From contig CAMUYR010000039.1 in the NCBI GenBank assembly GCA_947164965.1, positions 1 to 32,351 of the forward strand: a DNA stretch of 32,351 nucleotides, written 5' to 3'. The position numbers and the translations under genes were made by a program. This document shows, one piece after another, positions 25,107-32,351 of this stretch (position 1 is its first letter; each line of letters starts with the position of its first letter). The DNA is from an uncultured Prevotella sp. (lineage in GTDB: Bacteria > Bacteroidota > Bacteroidia > Bacteroidales > Bacteroidaceae). The notes under the pieces were generated by a model. The model was not told the DNA's origin and did not search any database. It saw only the letters and a program-made list of their open reading frames with translations.

Positions 25107-25473
25107 GAAAGCACTGCCATTATAAGCCGGGTTCTGTACCTCATAGAGGTGTCTGCCATTTATCTACTCCATAAGTTGCCTTATGGCTCTAGCATTCTAC
25201 CCTCCATCGTAAGCTAAGCTTTCAGGCGGACAACCCTCAGACGATGGTATACGTGAACTTGCAGCCTCCAGACGGAACAGCCTGACGATTACCCGTCAGC
25301 TGGTAGGCTCTTACCCTACCTTCTCACCCTTACTCTCTTGCGAGGGCGGTTGTTTTCTTCTTCCGTATCCTACTGTCACCAATAGCTTGCATTTTCACAA
25401 GTGGAGCGTCCTGTACTGCCCGGACTTTCCTCTCGTGTATAAACACCAGCGGCAGACCATGGCACTGCTTTCG
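25107..25473 (-). ncRNA. rnpB: RNase P RNA, type A
   Basis: RNase P RNA is the catalytic part of the enzyme that trims 5' leaders from pre-tRNAs. The minus strand carries the diagnostic 5' core GAGGAAAGTCCGGGC (about 25418-25432) and the 3' core ACAGAACCCGGCTTA (about 25124-25138). The ends form the P1 helix: AAAGCAGTGCCAT near 25472 pairs with ATGGCAGTGCTTT near 25110, with one mismatch. The length of about 365 bases is usual for Bacteroidetes. This fills the 471-base gap between yihY and relA. The ends are estimated to within a few bases. Confidence 0.95.
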
Positions 25474-25478
25474 ACCGG

Positions 25479-25486
25479 CAAAATTA
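25479..25486 (-). promoter_or_regulatory. -7 promoter box of rnpB
   Basis: Minus-strand TAATTTTG sits directly upstream of the predicted RNA 5' end, at the right distance for a transcription start near 25473. No matching -33 box was found. Confidence 0.7.
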
Positions 25487-25530
25487 ATAAATAATTATGA
25501 ATAACGAGCGAAGAATTAGAAATATTTTAG

Positions 25531-25538
25531 TATCTTTG
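25531..25538 (+). promoter_or_regulatory. -7 promoter box of the RelA/SpoT homologue
   Basis: TATCTTTG matches the consensus and lies 20 bases before the start codon. It diverges from the rnpB promoter, about 45 bases away. Confidence 0.7.
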
Positions 25539-25558
25539 CACCGTAATTAGCATAAATC

Positions 25559-27772
25559 ATGACTGAAAAGATAGATTTTACACCAAATGAGAAAGAACAA
25601 ACGCTAACACTCTATCAGAAAGTTCGCGAACTTATTGCTTCTTCGCTACAACCAGGCGATGAAGAAAAGATGCGCCATTTCCTGATGAATGCTATTGAAA
25701 GCCATCAGGTTAGTCGGAATGTTTTCGGGCTGAATCCTATTCTTCTTTCTTTTCAGACAGCTCATATAGTGGTAGAAGAGATTGGGCTTCGTCGCGACAG
25801 TGTATTGGCAGTATTGTTGCGTCCTGGTATCGAAGAGGGTGCCGTGACTGTCGAGGAAGTGAGAACCCAATATGGAGAATCTGTCGCTCGCATTCTGCAC
25901 GGATTGCAACGTATTCAGGAACTCTATCAGAAAAATCCCGTTATCGAGACAGAAAATTTCCGCAATCTGTTGCTCTCGTTTGCAGAGGACATGCGTGTTA
26001 TTCTGATAATGATTGCAGACAGAGTTAACCTGATGCGACAGATTCGTGACACCAAACATGAAGAAGCCAAGCGGAATGTTTCAGAAGAAGCTGCTTATCT
26101 ATACGCTCCTCTTGCTCACAAACTAGGTCTTTACAAGTTGAAAAGCGAATTGGAGGATCTGTCACTGAAATATTTGGAACATGACTCCTATTATCACATT
26201 AAGGATAAGCTAAGTGAGACTAAAAAGAGTCGCGATGCCTATATAGAACGATTCATTAAACCTATCTCTGAAAAACTGACAGAGGCAGGACTGAAATTCC
26301 ATATCAAAGGAAGAACGAAGAGTATTCACTCCATCTGGCAGAAAATGAAGAAACAAAAATGTCAGTTTGAGGGCGTTTATGACCTCTTTGCAATTCGTAT
26401 AATTATCGATACGCCAATCGATAAAGAGAAGATGTACTGTTGGCAAACCTTTGCCATCATCACTTCGATGTATCAACCTAACCCAAAGCGTTTACGAGAT
26501 TGGCTAAGTGTACCGAAATCAAATGGTTATGAAAGTCTGCACATTACAGTATTAGGACCAGAGCAGAAGTGGGTGGAAGTGCAGATCAGAACGGAGCGAA
26601 TGGACGAAGTAGCTGAACGTGGTGTGGCTGCACATTGGCGTTATAAGGGGGTAAAGAGTGAAACTGGACTGGACGAATGGCTCACCAATATCCGTTCGAT
26701 GCTGGAAACCAGCGATGGTATGGAGGCGATGGATCAGTTTAAGATGGATCTTTACGAAGACGAGGTGTTTGTCTTCACGCCAAAAGGTGATCTCTACAAA
26801 TTCCCCAAAGGTGCTACTGTGCTGGATTTTGCCTACCATATTCATTCGAAGATAGGAAATGCCTGTGTAGGTGCTCGCATCAACAACAAAGTAGTAAACA
26901 TTCGCTATCAGTTGCAAAGCGGGGACCAAGTGGAAATCATGACATCTTCCAACCAAAAGCCTCGACAGGAATGGATGACGATTGTCAAAACATCGAGAGC
27001 GAAATCCAAAATCCGTCTGGCACTCAAAGAGACACAGGTCAAAGAAGGCTTGTATGCCAAGGAGATGTTGGAGCGAAAATTCAAGAACCGCAAACTGGAG
27101 ATAGACGAGTCTGTCATGCAACATCTCATTAAACGGCTTGGATTTAAGGAGGTTAGCGATTTCTATCGACAAGTGGCTGATGGGAATATTGATGTTAACA
27201 CCATTGTCGACAAATATGTAGAGATTCAGCAAGGCGAGCAACCCGTCACTGGTAATAATGTGGCGCAGAGTGCTGCTGATTTCGTATTAGACGAAACACG
27301 ACTGAAGAACAATCTGCACATGTCTGACGATGTGCTCGTCATCGATCGTAATCTGAAAGGAATTGACTATCAGTTAGCTCGTTGTTGTCAACCTATCTAT
27401 GGCGACCAGGTGTTTGGTTTCGTAACGGTGAATGGCGGTATTAAGATTCATCGCGAAGACTGCCCTAACGCGCCAGAACTAAAAAAGCGCTTCGGTTATC
27501 GTATCGTGAAAGCCAAGTGGAGCGGAAAGGGCTCGTCGCAATATTCCATCACGCTGCGTATTATTGGCAATGACGATATTGGTATTGTGAACAATCTGAC
27601 TAACATCATATCAAAAGACGAGAAATTGGTGCTGCGTAGTATCAATATAGATTCGCACGACGGACTGTTTAGTGGAAACCTGGTCATTATGCTTGACGAT
27701 ACTAACCGCATGGAGACCCTCATAAAGAAACTACGAACGGTCAAAGGGGTTAAGCAGGTGATAAGACTCTGA
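25559..27772 (+). CDS. RelA/SpoT-family (p)ppGpp synthetase with degenerate hydrolase domain
   Basis: The 737-residue protein has the long RSH layout: N-terminal HD region (about 45-180), synthetase (about 240-390), TGS (about 400-460), a conserved-cysteine region (RCCQPIYGDQVFGF, HREDCPNAP) and a C-terminal ACT domain. Synthetase motifs are intact: GRTKSIHSIWQKM, YDLFAIRII, KSNGYESLHITV and VEVQIRT. In the HD region the expected LLHDVVEDT is LLRPGIEEG, and DRxHNMRT reads DRVNLMRQ, so metal ligands for ppGpp hydrolysis appear lost. It is therefore probably a synthetase only, acting at starved ribosomes like RelA. A separate hydrolase should exist elsewhere in the genome. Confidence 0.92.
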   Translation: MTEKIDFTPNEKEQTLTLYQKVRELIASSLQPGDEEKMRHFLMNAIESHQVSRNVFGLNPILLSFQTAHIVVEEIGLRRDSVLAVLLRPGIEEGAVTVEEVRTQYGESVARILHGLQRIQELYQKNPVIETENFRNLLLSFAEDMRVILIMIADRVNLMRQIRDTKHEEAKRNVSEEAAYLYAPLAHKLGLYKLKSELEDLSLKYLEHDSYYHIKDKLSETKKSRDAYIERFIKPISEKLTEAGLKFHIKGRTKSIHSIWQKMKKQKCQFEGVYDLFAIRIIIDTPIDKEKMYCWQTFAIITSMYQPNPKRLRDWLSVPKSNGYESLHITVLGPEQKWVEVQIRTERMDEVAERGVAAHWRYKGVKSETGLDEWLTNIRSMLETSDGMEAMDQFKMDLYEDEVFVFTPKGDLYKFPKGATVLDFAYHIHSKIGNACVGARINNKVVNIRYQLQSGDQVEIMTSSNQKPRQEWMTIVKTSRAKSKIRLALKETQVKEGLYAKEMLERKFKNRKLEIDESVMQHLIKRLGFKEVSDFYRQVADGNIDVNTIVDKYVEIQQGEQPVTGNNVAQSAADFVLDETRLKNNLHMSDDVLVIDRNLKGIDYQLARCCQPIYGDQVFGFVTVNGGIKIHREDCPNAPELKKRFGYRIVKAKWSGKGSSQYSITLRIIGNDDIGIVNNLTNIISKDEKLVLRSINIDSHDGLFSGNLVIMLDDTNRMETLIKKLRTVKGVKQVIRL

Positions 27773-27804
27773 AAATCTGTCAAGTAACAAGAAAAAAAAC
27801 AAAG

Positions 27805-27840
27805 AAAGTGGGCTTACTATTTGGTTGGCTCACTTTTTTT
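27805..27840 (+). terminator. Terminator of the RelA/SpoT gene, overlapping the next promoter
   Basis: A 9-bp stem (27805-27813 with 27828-27836, one G-T pair) with a 14-base loop is followed by T's to 27840. The loop contains TTTG, the -33 box of the phoH promoter. Confidence 0.7.
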
Positions 27841-27851
27841 ATGTAATTTTG
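27820..27851 (+). promoter_or_regulatory. Promoter of phoH-purC-menG-aroE-purM
   Basis: TTTG (27820-27823) and TAATTTTG (27844-27851) are 20 bases apart, a full match. A second -7-like box TACTTTTG (27877-27884) overlaps the chosen phoH start and is less likely to be used. Confidence 0.8.
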
Positions 27852-27883
27852 CAGGCATATTTTTATTTAAAGTACGTACTTTT

Positions 27884-28858
27884 GTGATAGAGAAGCATAT
27901 AGTATTAGAGGACATCGACCCTGTGGTGTTCTATGGTATTGGAAATCAACACCTTCAGATGATGAAGGCCTTATATCCAAAACTGCGCATTGTCGCCCGA
28001 GATAATGTTATACGAATTTTGGGCGATGAAGAACAAATGGCTTCTTTCGAGGATAGTACAGAGAAAATTCGACAGCATGTACTGAAATTCAACTCTCTTT
28101 CTGAAAAAGATATCTTGGATATTATAAAGGGAAAACGTACTAAGGATGATGTGCCTGACGGCGTAGTATGTTATTCTATGTCGGGCCGCCCCATCAAGGC
28201 GCGCACACCTAATCAGCAGCAACTTATTGAAGCCTACAACAATAACGACATGATTTTTGCCGTTGGCCCTGCTGGTACAGGTAAAACATATCTGTCTATA
28301 GCCCTCGCCGTAAAGGCACTTAAGGACAAGACCGCAAAGAAGATTATTCTGAGCCGTCCTGCCGTTGAGGCTGGAGAGAAGCTCGGATTCCTGCCAGGCG
28401 ATATGAAGGAGAAGATTGATCCCTATCTGCAACCACTCTACGATGCACTCGAGGATATGCTGCCACAAGTGAAGCTGCAGGACATGATGGAGAAACATAT
28501 CATACAAATAGCTCCGCTTGCGTTTATGCGCGGTCGCACACTTAGCGATGCCGTTGTAATCCTCGACGAAGCTCAGAACACTACTCCCGCCCAGATACGT
28601 ATGTTCCTTACACGTATGGGTTGGAACACCAAGATGATTATCACGGGCGACATGACTCAGATAGACCTGCCTCACTCGCAGAAGAGCGGACTTATCGAAG
28701 CTCTGCACATATTAAATAATGTAGAGGGCATCGGCATCGTCAATCTCGATCGAGGCGACATCGTACGCCACAAGCTCGTAACCCGCATAGTCAATGCCTA
28801 CGAGGAATTCGACAAGGAGATGAAAGGTGAATTTGATAATAACACAATAAAGAGATGA
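27884..28858 (+). CDS. phoH: PhoH-family ATPase
   Basis: PhoH-like proteins are cytoplasmic P-loop ATPases, related to the helicase superfamily and thought to act on RNA. The 324-residue form begins [18 protein letters not shown], with a small N-terminal domain up to about residue 110, then the ATPase: Walker [19 protein letters not shown], Walker [10 protein letters not shown], and [11 protein letters not shown] chose GTG 27884 as start because an in-frame TTG at 27821 lies inside the promoter and because family members begin at the IEK segment. The stop overlaps purC by 4 bases (ATGA). Confidence 0.92.
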   Translation: MIEKHIVLEDIDPVVFYGIGNQHLQMMKALYPKLRIVARDNVIRILGDEEQMASFEDSTEKIRQHVLKFNSLSEKDILDIIKGKRTKDDVPDGVVCYSMSGRPIKARTPNQQQLIEAYNNNDMIFAVGPAGTGKTYLSIALAVKALKDKTAKKIILSRPAVEAGEKLGFLPGDMKEKIDPYLQPLYDALEDMLPQVKLQDMMEKHIIQIAPLAFMRGRTLSDAVVILDEAQNTTPAQIRMFLTRMGWNTKMIITGDMTQIDLPHSQKSGLIEALHILNNVEGIGIVNLDRGDIVRHKLVTRIVNAYEEFDKEMKGEFDNNTIKR

Positions 28859-29811
28859 AAGCATTAACAAAAACAGACTTCAAGTTCGAAGGACAGAAGA
28901 GCGTGTATCACGGAAAGGTACGCGATGTGTACAACATCAACGACGATCTGATGGTAATGGTTGCCACCGACCGTATTTCGGCATTCGATGTCGTATTGCC
29001 AAAGGGAATCCCCTTCAAGGGTCAGGTACTCAACCAGATTGCAGCCAAGTTCCTTGATGCCACCACCGACATCTGCCCTAACTGGAAGTTGGCCACACCA
29101 GATCCAATGGTAACCGTAGGCCTAAAGTGCGAGGGTTTCCGTGTTGAGATGATTATCCGTTCAATCCTTACCGGTTCGGCTTGGCGTGAGTACAAGAACG
29201 GTTGTCGCGAGCTGTGCGGCGTTAAGCTGCCCGACGGCATGAAGGAGAACGAGCGTTTCCCCGAGCCTATCATCACTCCTACAACCAAGGCCGACGAGGG
29301 TCACGACATGAACATCTCTAAGGAAGAGATCATCGCTCAGGGCATCGTTTCAGCCGAGGACTACGCCATTATGGAAGACTACACCCGCAAGATTTTTGCT
29401 CGCGGACAGGAGATTGCCGCTAAGCGCGGTCTGATCCTTGTCGACACCAAATACGAGTTTGGCAAGCGCGACGGTAAGGTTTACCTTATCGACGAGATCC
29501 ACACCCCCGACTCTTCACGCTATTTCTATGCCGATGGTTACGAGGAGAAGCTTGCAAAGGGCGAGCCCCAGCGCCAGCTCTCTAAGGAGTTTGTACGTCA
29601 GTGGCTCATCGAGCACGACTTTATGAACGAGCCCGGACAGACAATGCCCGAGATTACCGACGAGTATGCCGAGAGCGTAAGCGACCGCTACATTGAGCTC
29701 TACGAGCACATCGTAGGCGAGAAGTTCGAGCGCGAGCAGAGCGAAGACGATATTGCCCAGCGTATTGAGAAGAATGTAAGCAGCTGGCTTTCAGCCTTCA
29801 AGAGCCGTTAA
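28855..29811 (+). CDS. purC: SAICAR synthase
   Basis: PurC joins aspartate to CAIR with ATP to make SAICAR in purine synthesis. The 318-residue protein has [20 protein letters not shown] (the nucleotide-binding start), [14 protein letters not shown], the loop [10 protein letters not shown], and [14 protein letters not shown], the family signature near the C-terminal half. It is of the longer type, about 80 residues more than the E. coli enzyme. It is translationally coupled to phoH and followed 4 bases later by the methyltransferase gene. Confidence 0.96.
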   Translation: MKALTKTDFKFEGQKSVYHGKVRDVYNINDDLMVMVATDRISAFDVVLPKGIPFKGQVLNQIAAKFLDATTDICPNWKLATPDPMVTVGLKCEGFRVEMIIRSILTGSAWREYKNGCRELCGVKLPDGMKENERFPEPIITPTTKADEGHDMNISKEEIIAQGIVSAEDYAIMEDYTRKIFARGQEIAAKRGLILVDTKYEFGKRDGKVYLIDEIHTPDSSRYFYADGYEEKLAKGEPQRQLSKEFVRQWLIEHDFMNEPGQTMPEITDEYAESVSDRYIELYEHIVGEKFEREQSEDDIAQRIEKNVSSWLSAFKSR

Positions 29812-29815
29812 GATT

Positions 29816-30547
29816 ATGTACGAGCAGGAGAAGATAACCCCCTATCACGATGGTGAGAAAGCCTCGCAGGTAGAGCAGATGTTTGATAACATCGCCCCTA
29901 CCTACGACAAGCTTAACCACCGTCTGTCGTGGGATATCGACAAGTGTTGGCGCCGCAAGGCCATCAAGGCTTTGGCGCCTTATCAGCCCAAGTCGCTGCT
30001 CGACATTGCCAGTGGCACAGGCGATTTTGCCATCCTCTCAGCCCAGATGCTCAAACCCCAGCGCCTTGTTGGAGCCGACATCAGCGAGGGTATGATGGAG
30101 ATTGGCCGGAAGAAGGTAGCAGCCCTCGGACTCCAAGACATAGTTTCGTTCGAGAAGGAGGATTGCCTACACCTATCTTATAATAGCGACACCTTCGACG
30201 CTGTTACCGCCGCTTTCGGCATTCGTAACTTCGCCGATCTGGATGCAGGTCTGCGCGAGATGTACCGCGTGCTTAAGCCCGGAGGTCATCTCAGCATAGT
30301 AGAGCTTACCACACCCGTTAAGTTCCCTATGAAGCAGCTCTTCCGCATCTATTCGCATACAGTACTGCCCGTCTACGGCCGACTGATCTCGCGCGACACC
30401 AGCGCCTACTCATACCTCACCAAGACCATCGAGGCGTTCCCACAAGGCGAACGCATGGTGGACATTCTGATGAAGGCAGGCTTTGCTGAAGCCTCGTTCC
30501 GCCGACTCACATTCGGCATTTGCACGATGTATTTCGCAACTAAATAA
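29816..30547 (+). CDS. menG: Demethylmenaquinone methyltransferase (UbiE/MenG)
   Basis: This enzyme adds a methyl group from S-adenosylmethionine to demethylmenaquinone in the last step of menaquinone synthesis at the inner membrane. The 243-residue protein shows [20 protein letters not shown] (family signature), the SAM loop [13 protein letters not shown], the second signature [26 protein letters not shown], and the conserved end of the fold. Anaerobic Bacteroidales use menaquinone and not ubiquinone, so the MenG role is preferred over ubiquinone synthesis. It lies between purC and aroE with gaps of 4 and 8 bases. Confidence 0.95.
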   Translation: MYEQEKITPYHDGEKASQVEQMFDNIAPTYDKLNHRLSWDIDKCWRRKAIKALAPYQPKSLLDIASGTGDFAILSAQMLKPQRLVGADISEGMMEIGRKKVAALGLQDIVSFEKEDCLHLSYNSDTFDAVTAAFGIRNFADLDAGLREMYRVLKPGGHLSIVELTTPVKFPMKQLFRIYSHTVLPVYGRLISRDTSAYSYLTKTIEAFPQGERMVDILMKAGFAEASFRRLTFGICTMYFATK

Positions 30548-30555
30548 TTATAAAA

Positions 30556-31311
30556 ATGGACAAATACGGACTTATCGGCTACCCTTTGGGCCACTCGTTT
30601 TCCATCAGCTACTTCAACCAGAGATTTGCTGATGAGGGCATCGACGCCACCTACGAGAACTTCGAGATCCCCACGATCTACGAGCTGCCCGAGATTATCG
30701 ATCACAATCCTGAACTGCGCGGTCTTAATGTCACCATCCCTTATAAGGAAAAGGTTATCCCGTTCCTCGACAGTATCTCGCCCGAAGCACGTGCCATCGG
30801 CGCCGTAAACGTCATCCGTGTCACCCATCAGAAGAACAAGACGTTGCTCAAGGGTTACAACAGCGATGTCATCGGCTTCACCCAGAGCATCGAGTCTATG
30901 CTCGATCCCAAGTGGCACAAAAAGGCATTGATTCTTGGTACCGGAGGTGCCTCTAAGGCCATTAACTACGGTCTGAAGTCACTAGGCATTGAGCCGGTGT
31001 TTGTAAGTCGCTATGAGCGCCCCGACACCATTCAGTACCAGAACATCACCCCCGACGTCATCCGCGAGTACAACATCATTGTAAACTGCACCCCGGTAGG
31101 CATGTACCCCAATACCGACGAGTGTCCGCCACTGCCTTACGAGGCCATGGACTCTCACACCATTCTCTACGACCTGATTTACAACCCCGACCAGACCCTG
31201 TTTATGCGTAAGGGAGCGGAATACGGTGCCGAGGTTAAGAACGGTCTTGAGATGCTCCTGTTGCAAGCCTTTGCAAGCTGGGAATTCTGGCAAGGCAACG
31301 AAAAATTATAA
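30556..31311 (+). CDS. aroE: Shikimate dehydrogenase
   Basis: AroE reduces 3-dehydroshikimate to shikimate with NADPH in the chorismate pathway for aromatic amino acids and menaquinone. The 251-residue protein starts YGLIGYPLGHSFSISYFNQ (substrate-binding SxS), continues with LNVTIPYKEKVI (catalytic lysine), and has the dinucleotide loop ILGTGGASKAINYGL and NCTPVGMYP. The C-terminal end FLxLQAFASWEFW-like stretch fits the family. Its product feeds menaquinone synthesis, so standing next to menG may be meaningful. The gap to purM is 9 bases. Confidence 0.96.
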   Translation: MDKYGLIGYPLGHSFSISYFNQRFADEGIDATYENFEIPTIYELPEIIDHNPELRGLNVTIPYKEKVIPFLDSISPEARAIGAVNVIRVTHQKNKTLLKGYNSDVIGFTQSIESMLDPKWHKKALILGTGGASKAINYGLKSLGIEPVFVSRYERPDTIQYQNITPDVIREYNIIVNCTPVGMYPNTDECPPLPYEAMDSHTILYDLIYNPDQTLFMRKGAEYGAEVKNGLEMLLLQAFASWEFWQGNEKL

Positions 31312-31320
31312 ATTCGAATT

Positions 31321-32351
31321 ATGGACAACAGATATATGATGCGTGGCGTAAGTGCAGCAAAAGAAGATGTGCACAACGCTATCAAAAACATTGACAAGGG
31401 AATCTTTCCACAGGCCTTCTGTAAGATCATTCCCGACATTCTGGGGGGCGACCCTGAGTATTGTAACATCATGCACGCCGACGGCGCTGGCACCAAGTCG
31501 GCCCTCGCCTATATGTATTGGAAAGAGACTGGCGACCTCTCCGTATGGAAAGGTATCGCTCAGGATGCCATCGTGATGAATACCGACGACCTGCTCTGCG
31601 TGGGTGCTGTCGATAACATCCTCGTCTCTTCTACCATCGGCCGCAACAAGATGCTCATTCCAGGCGAGGTTATCTCTGCCGTCATCAATGGCACCGACGA
31701 GCTTCTGTCTGAGCTCCGCGAGATGGGTATCGGCATCTATCCCACTGGTGGTGAGACAGCCGACGTAGGCGATCTTGTTCGCACCATCATTGTAGACAGC
31801 ACCGTTACCTGCCGCATGCGTCGCAGCGATGTTATCGACAATGCCAACATCCGTCCGGGTGATGTCATCGTTGGTCTCTCTTCTACTGGTCAGGCCACTT
31901 ATGAGAAGCGTTACAACGGCGGTATGGGCTCTAACGGCCTTACCTCTGCCCGCCACGACGTGTTTGCCAAGTATCTGGCCCAGAACTATCCCGAGAGCTT
32001 CGACCACGCCGTTCCCGATGAGCTGGTATACAGTGGTAAGTATAAGCTCACCGATGCCGTTGAGGGATCACCCGTAAATGCTGGTCAGCTGGTTCTCTCG
32101 CCCACACGCACCTACGCCCCTGTTATCAAGAAGTTGCTCGATGAGCTCCGTCCTGAAATCCACGGTATGGTCCACTGCACCGGTGGTGCTCAGACCAAGG
32201 TGCTTCACTTTGTGAGCGACAACTGCCGCGTCGTCAAGGACAATATGTTCCCTGTTCCCCCACTCTTCCGTGCCATCCACGAGTGCTCAGGCACCGACTG
32301 GCGCGAGATGTACCAGGTGTTCAACATGGGTCACCGCATGGAGATCTACGT
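31321..32351 (+). CDS. purM: Phosphoribosylformylglycinamidine cyclo-ligase (AIR synthase), 3' end cut by the window
   Basis: The frame is open from ATG 31321 to the window end without a stop, giving 343 codons. PurM closes the imidazole ring, turning FGAM into AIR with ATP in purine synthesis. The visible sequence shows the family markers MRGVSAAKEDVHNAIKNIDKG, HADGAGTKSALAY, AQDAIVMNTDDLLCVGA, GGETADVGDLVRTIIVDST, and GMVHCTGGAQTKVLHF. Only an estimated 40-50 C-terminal residues should be missing, judged by usual Bacteroidales length. It is the fifth gene of the phoH operon and its second purine gene. Confidence 0.96.
   Translation, partial: MDNRYMMRGVSAAKEDVHNAIKNIDKGIFPQAFCKIIPDILGGDPEYCNIMHADGAGTKSALAYMYWKETGDLSVWKGIAQDAIVMNTDDLLCVGAVDNILVSSTIGRNKMLIPGEVISAVINGTDELLSELREMGIGIYPTGGETADVGDLVRTIIVDSTVTCRMRRSDVIDNANIRPGDVIVGLSSTGQATYEKRYNGGMGSNGLTSARHDVFAKYLAQNYPESFDHAVPDELVYSGKYKLTDAVEGSPVNAGQLVLSPTRTYAPVIKKLLDELRPEIHGMVHCTGGAQTKVLHFVSDNCRVVKDNMFPVPPLFRAIHECSGTDWREMYQVFNMGHRMEIY

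Noticed and set aside
27821..27883. Upstream TTG start for phoH adding 21 residues
   Set aside because: The added stretch overlaps the -33 and -7 promoter boxes and the end of a terminator hairpin.
1..32351. Mobile elements, CRISPR arrays, tRNA or rRNA genes
   Set aside because: None was seen: no transposase-like or integrase-like protein, no regularly spaced repeats and no tRNA-type cloverleaf was recognised by eye.

Overview
The window looks like chromosomal DNA of an anaerobic, Prevotella-like member of the Bacteroidales. The reasons are the TAnnTTTG -7 promoter boxes in most intergenic gaps, a complete Rnf operon, a menaquinone methyltransferase, a malic enzyme fused to a phosphotransacetylase domain, a reverse-order rubrerythrin, and pectin-degrading enzymes with Bacteroidetes-type tails. 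Species cannot be fixed from the sequence alone. No phage, insertion sequence, CRISPR array or tRNA was seen.

Layout. 1-381 is the 3' end of a tagaturonate reductase gene, closed by a strong hairpin terminator. 451-6002 (minus) is rseC-rnfB-rnfC-rnfD-rnfG-rnfE-rnfA. 6156-8661 holds an acidic protein of unknown function, a LysM glucosaminidase, cytidine deaminase and a TetR regulator. 8780-11080 is the malic enzyme. 11121-14980 (minus) has a beta-helix lipoprotein, reverse rubrerythrin and a secreted PL1 pectate lyase. 15057-15829 (minus) is a cobalamin-riboswitch unit encoding a short flavodoxin-like protein and an unlisted 29-residue membrane peptide. A small hypothetical gene diverges from it. 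16371-20420 (minus) is a tightly overlapping operon fur-purA-hisS-pectin acetylesterase. 20493-23585 (minus) is an AraC-type regulator, dipeptidyl peptidase III and an AlkD-like protein. 23762-25472 (minus) is RNase P RNA followed closely by a YihY-family membrane protein. 25559-27772 is a RelA/SpoT homologue whose hydrolase residues look lost. 27884 to the end is phoH-purC-ubiE/menG-aroE-purM, with purM cut by the window edge.

How the genes fit together. Rnf links ferredoxin and NADH to an ion gradient. Malic enzyme, rubrerythrin and the menaquinone methyltransferase fit the same anaerobic metabolism. Three pieces of pectin use (tagaturonate reductase, PL1 lyase, CE12-type esterase) are scattered rather than gathered in one locus. 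Three purine genes (purA, purC, purM) sit in two housekeeping operons.

The most unusual item is the B12-riboswitch unit: a flavodoxin fold that lacks the usual FMN phosphate-binding loop, followed 25 bases later by a one-helix membrane microprotein. I know of no described system with this make-up, and I infer a role in cobalamin reduction or in a B12-dependent switch.
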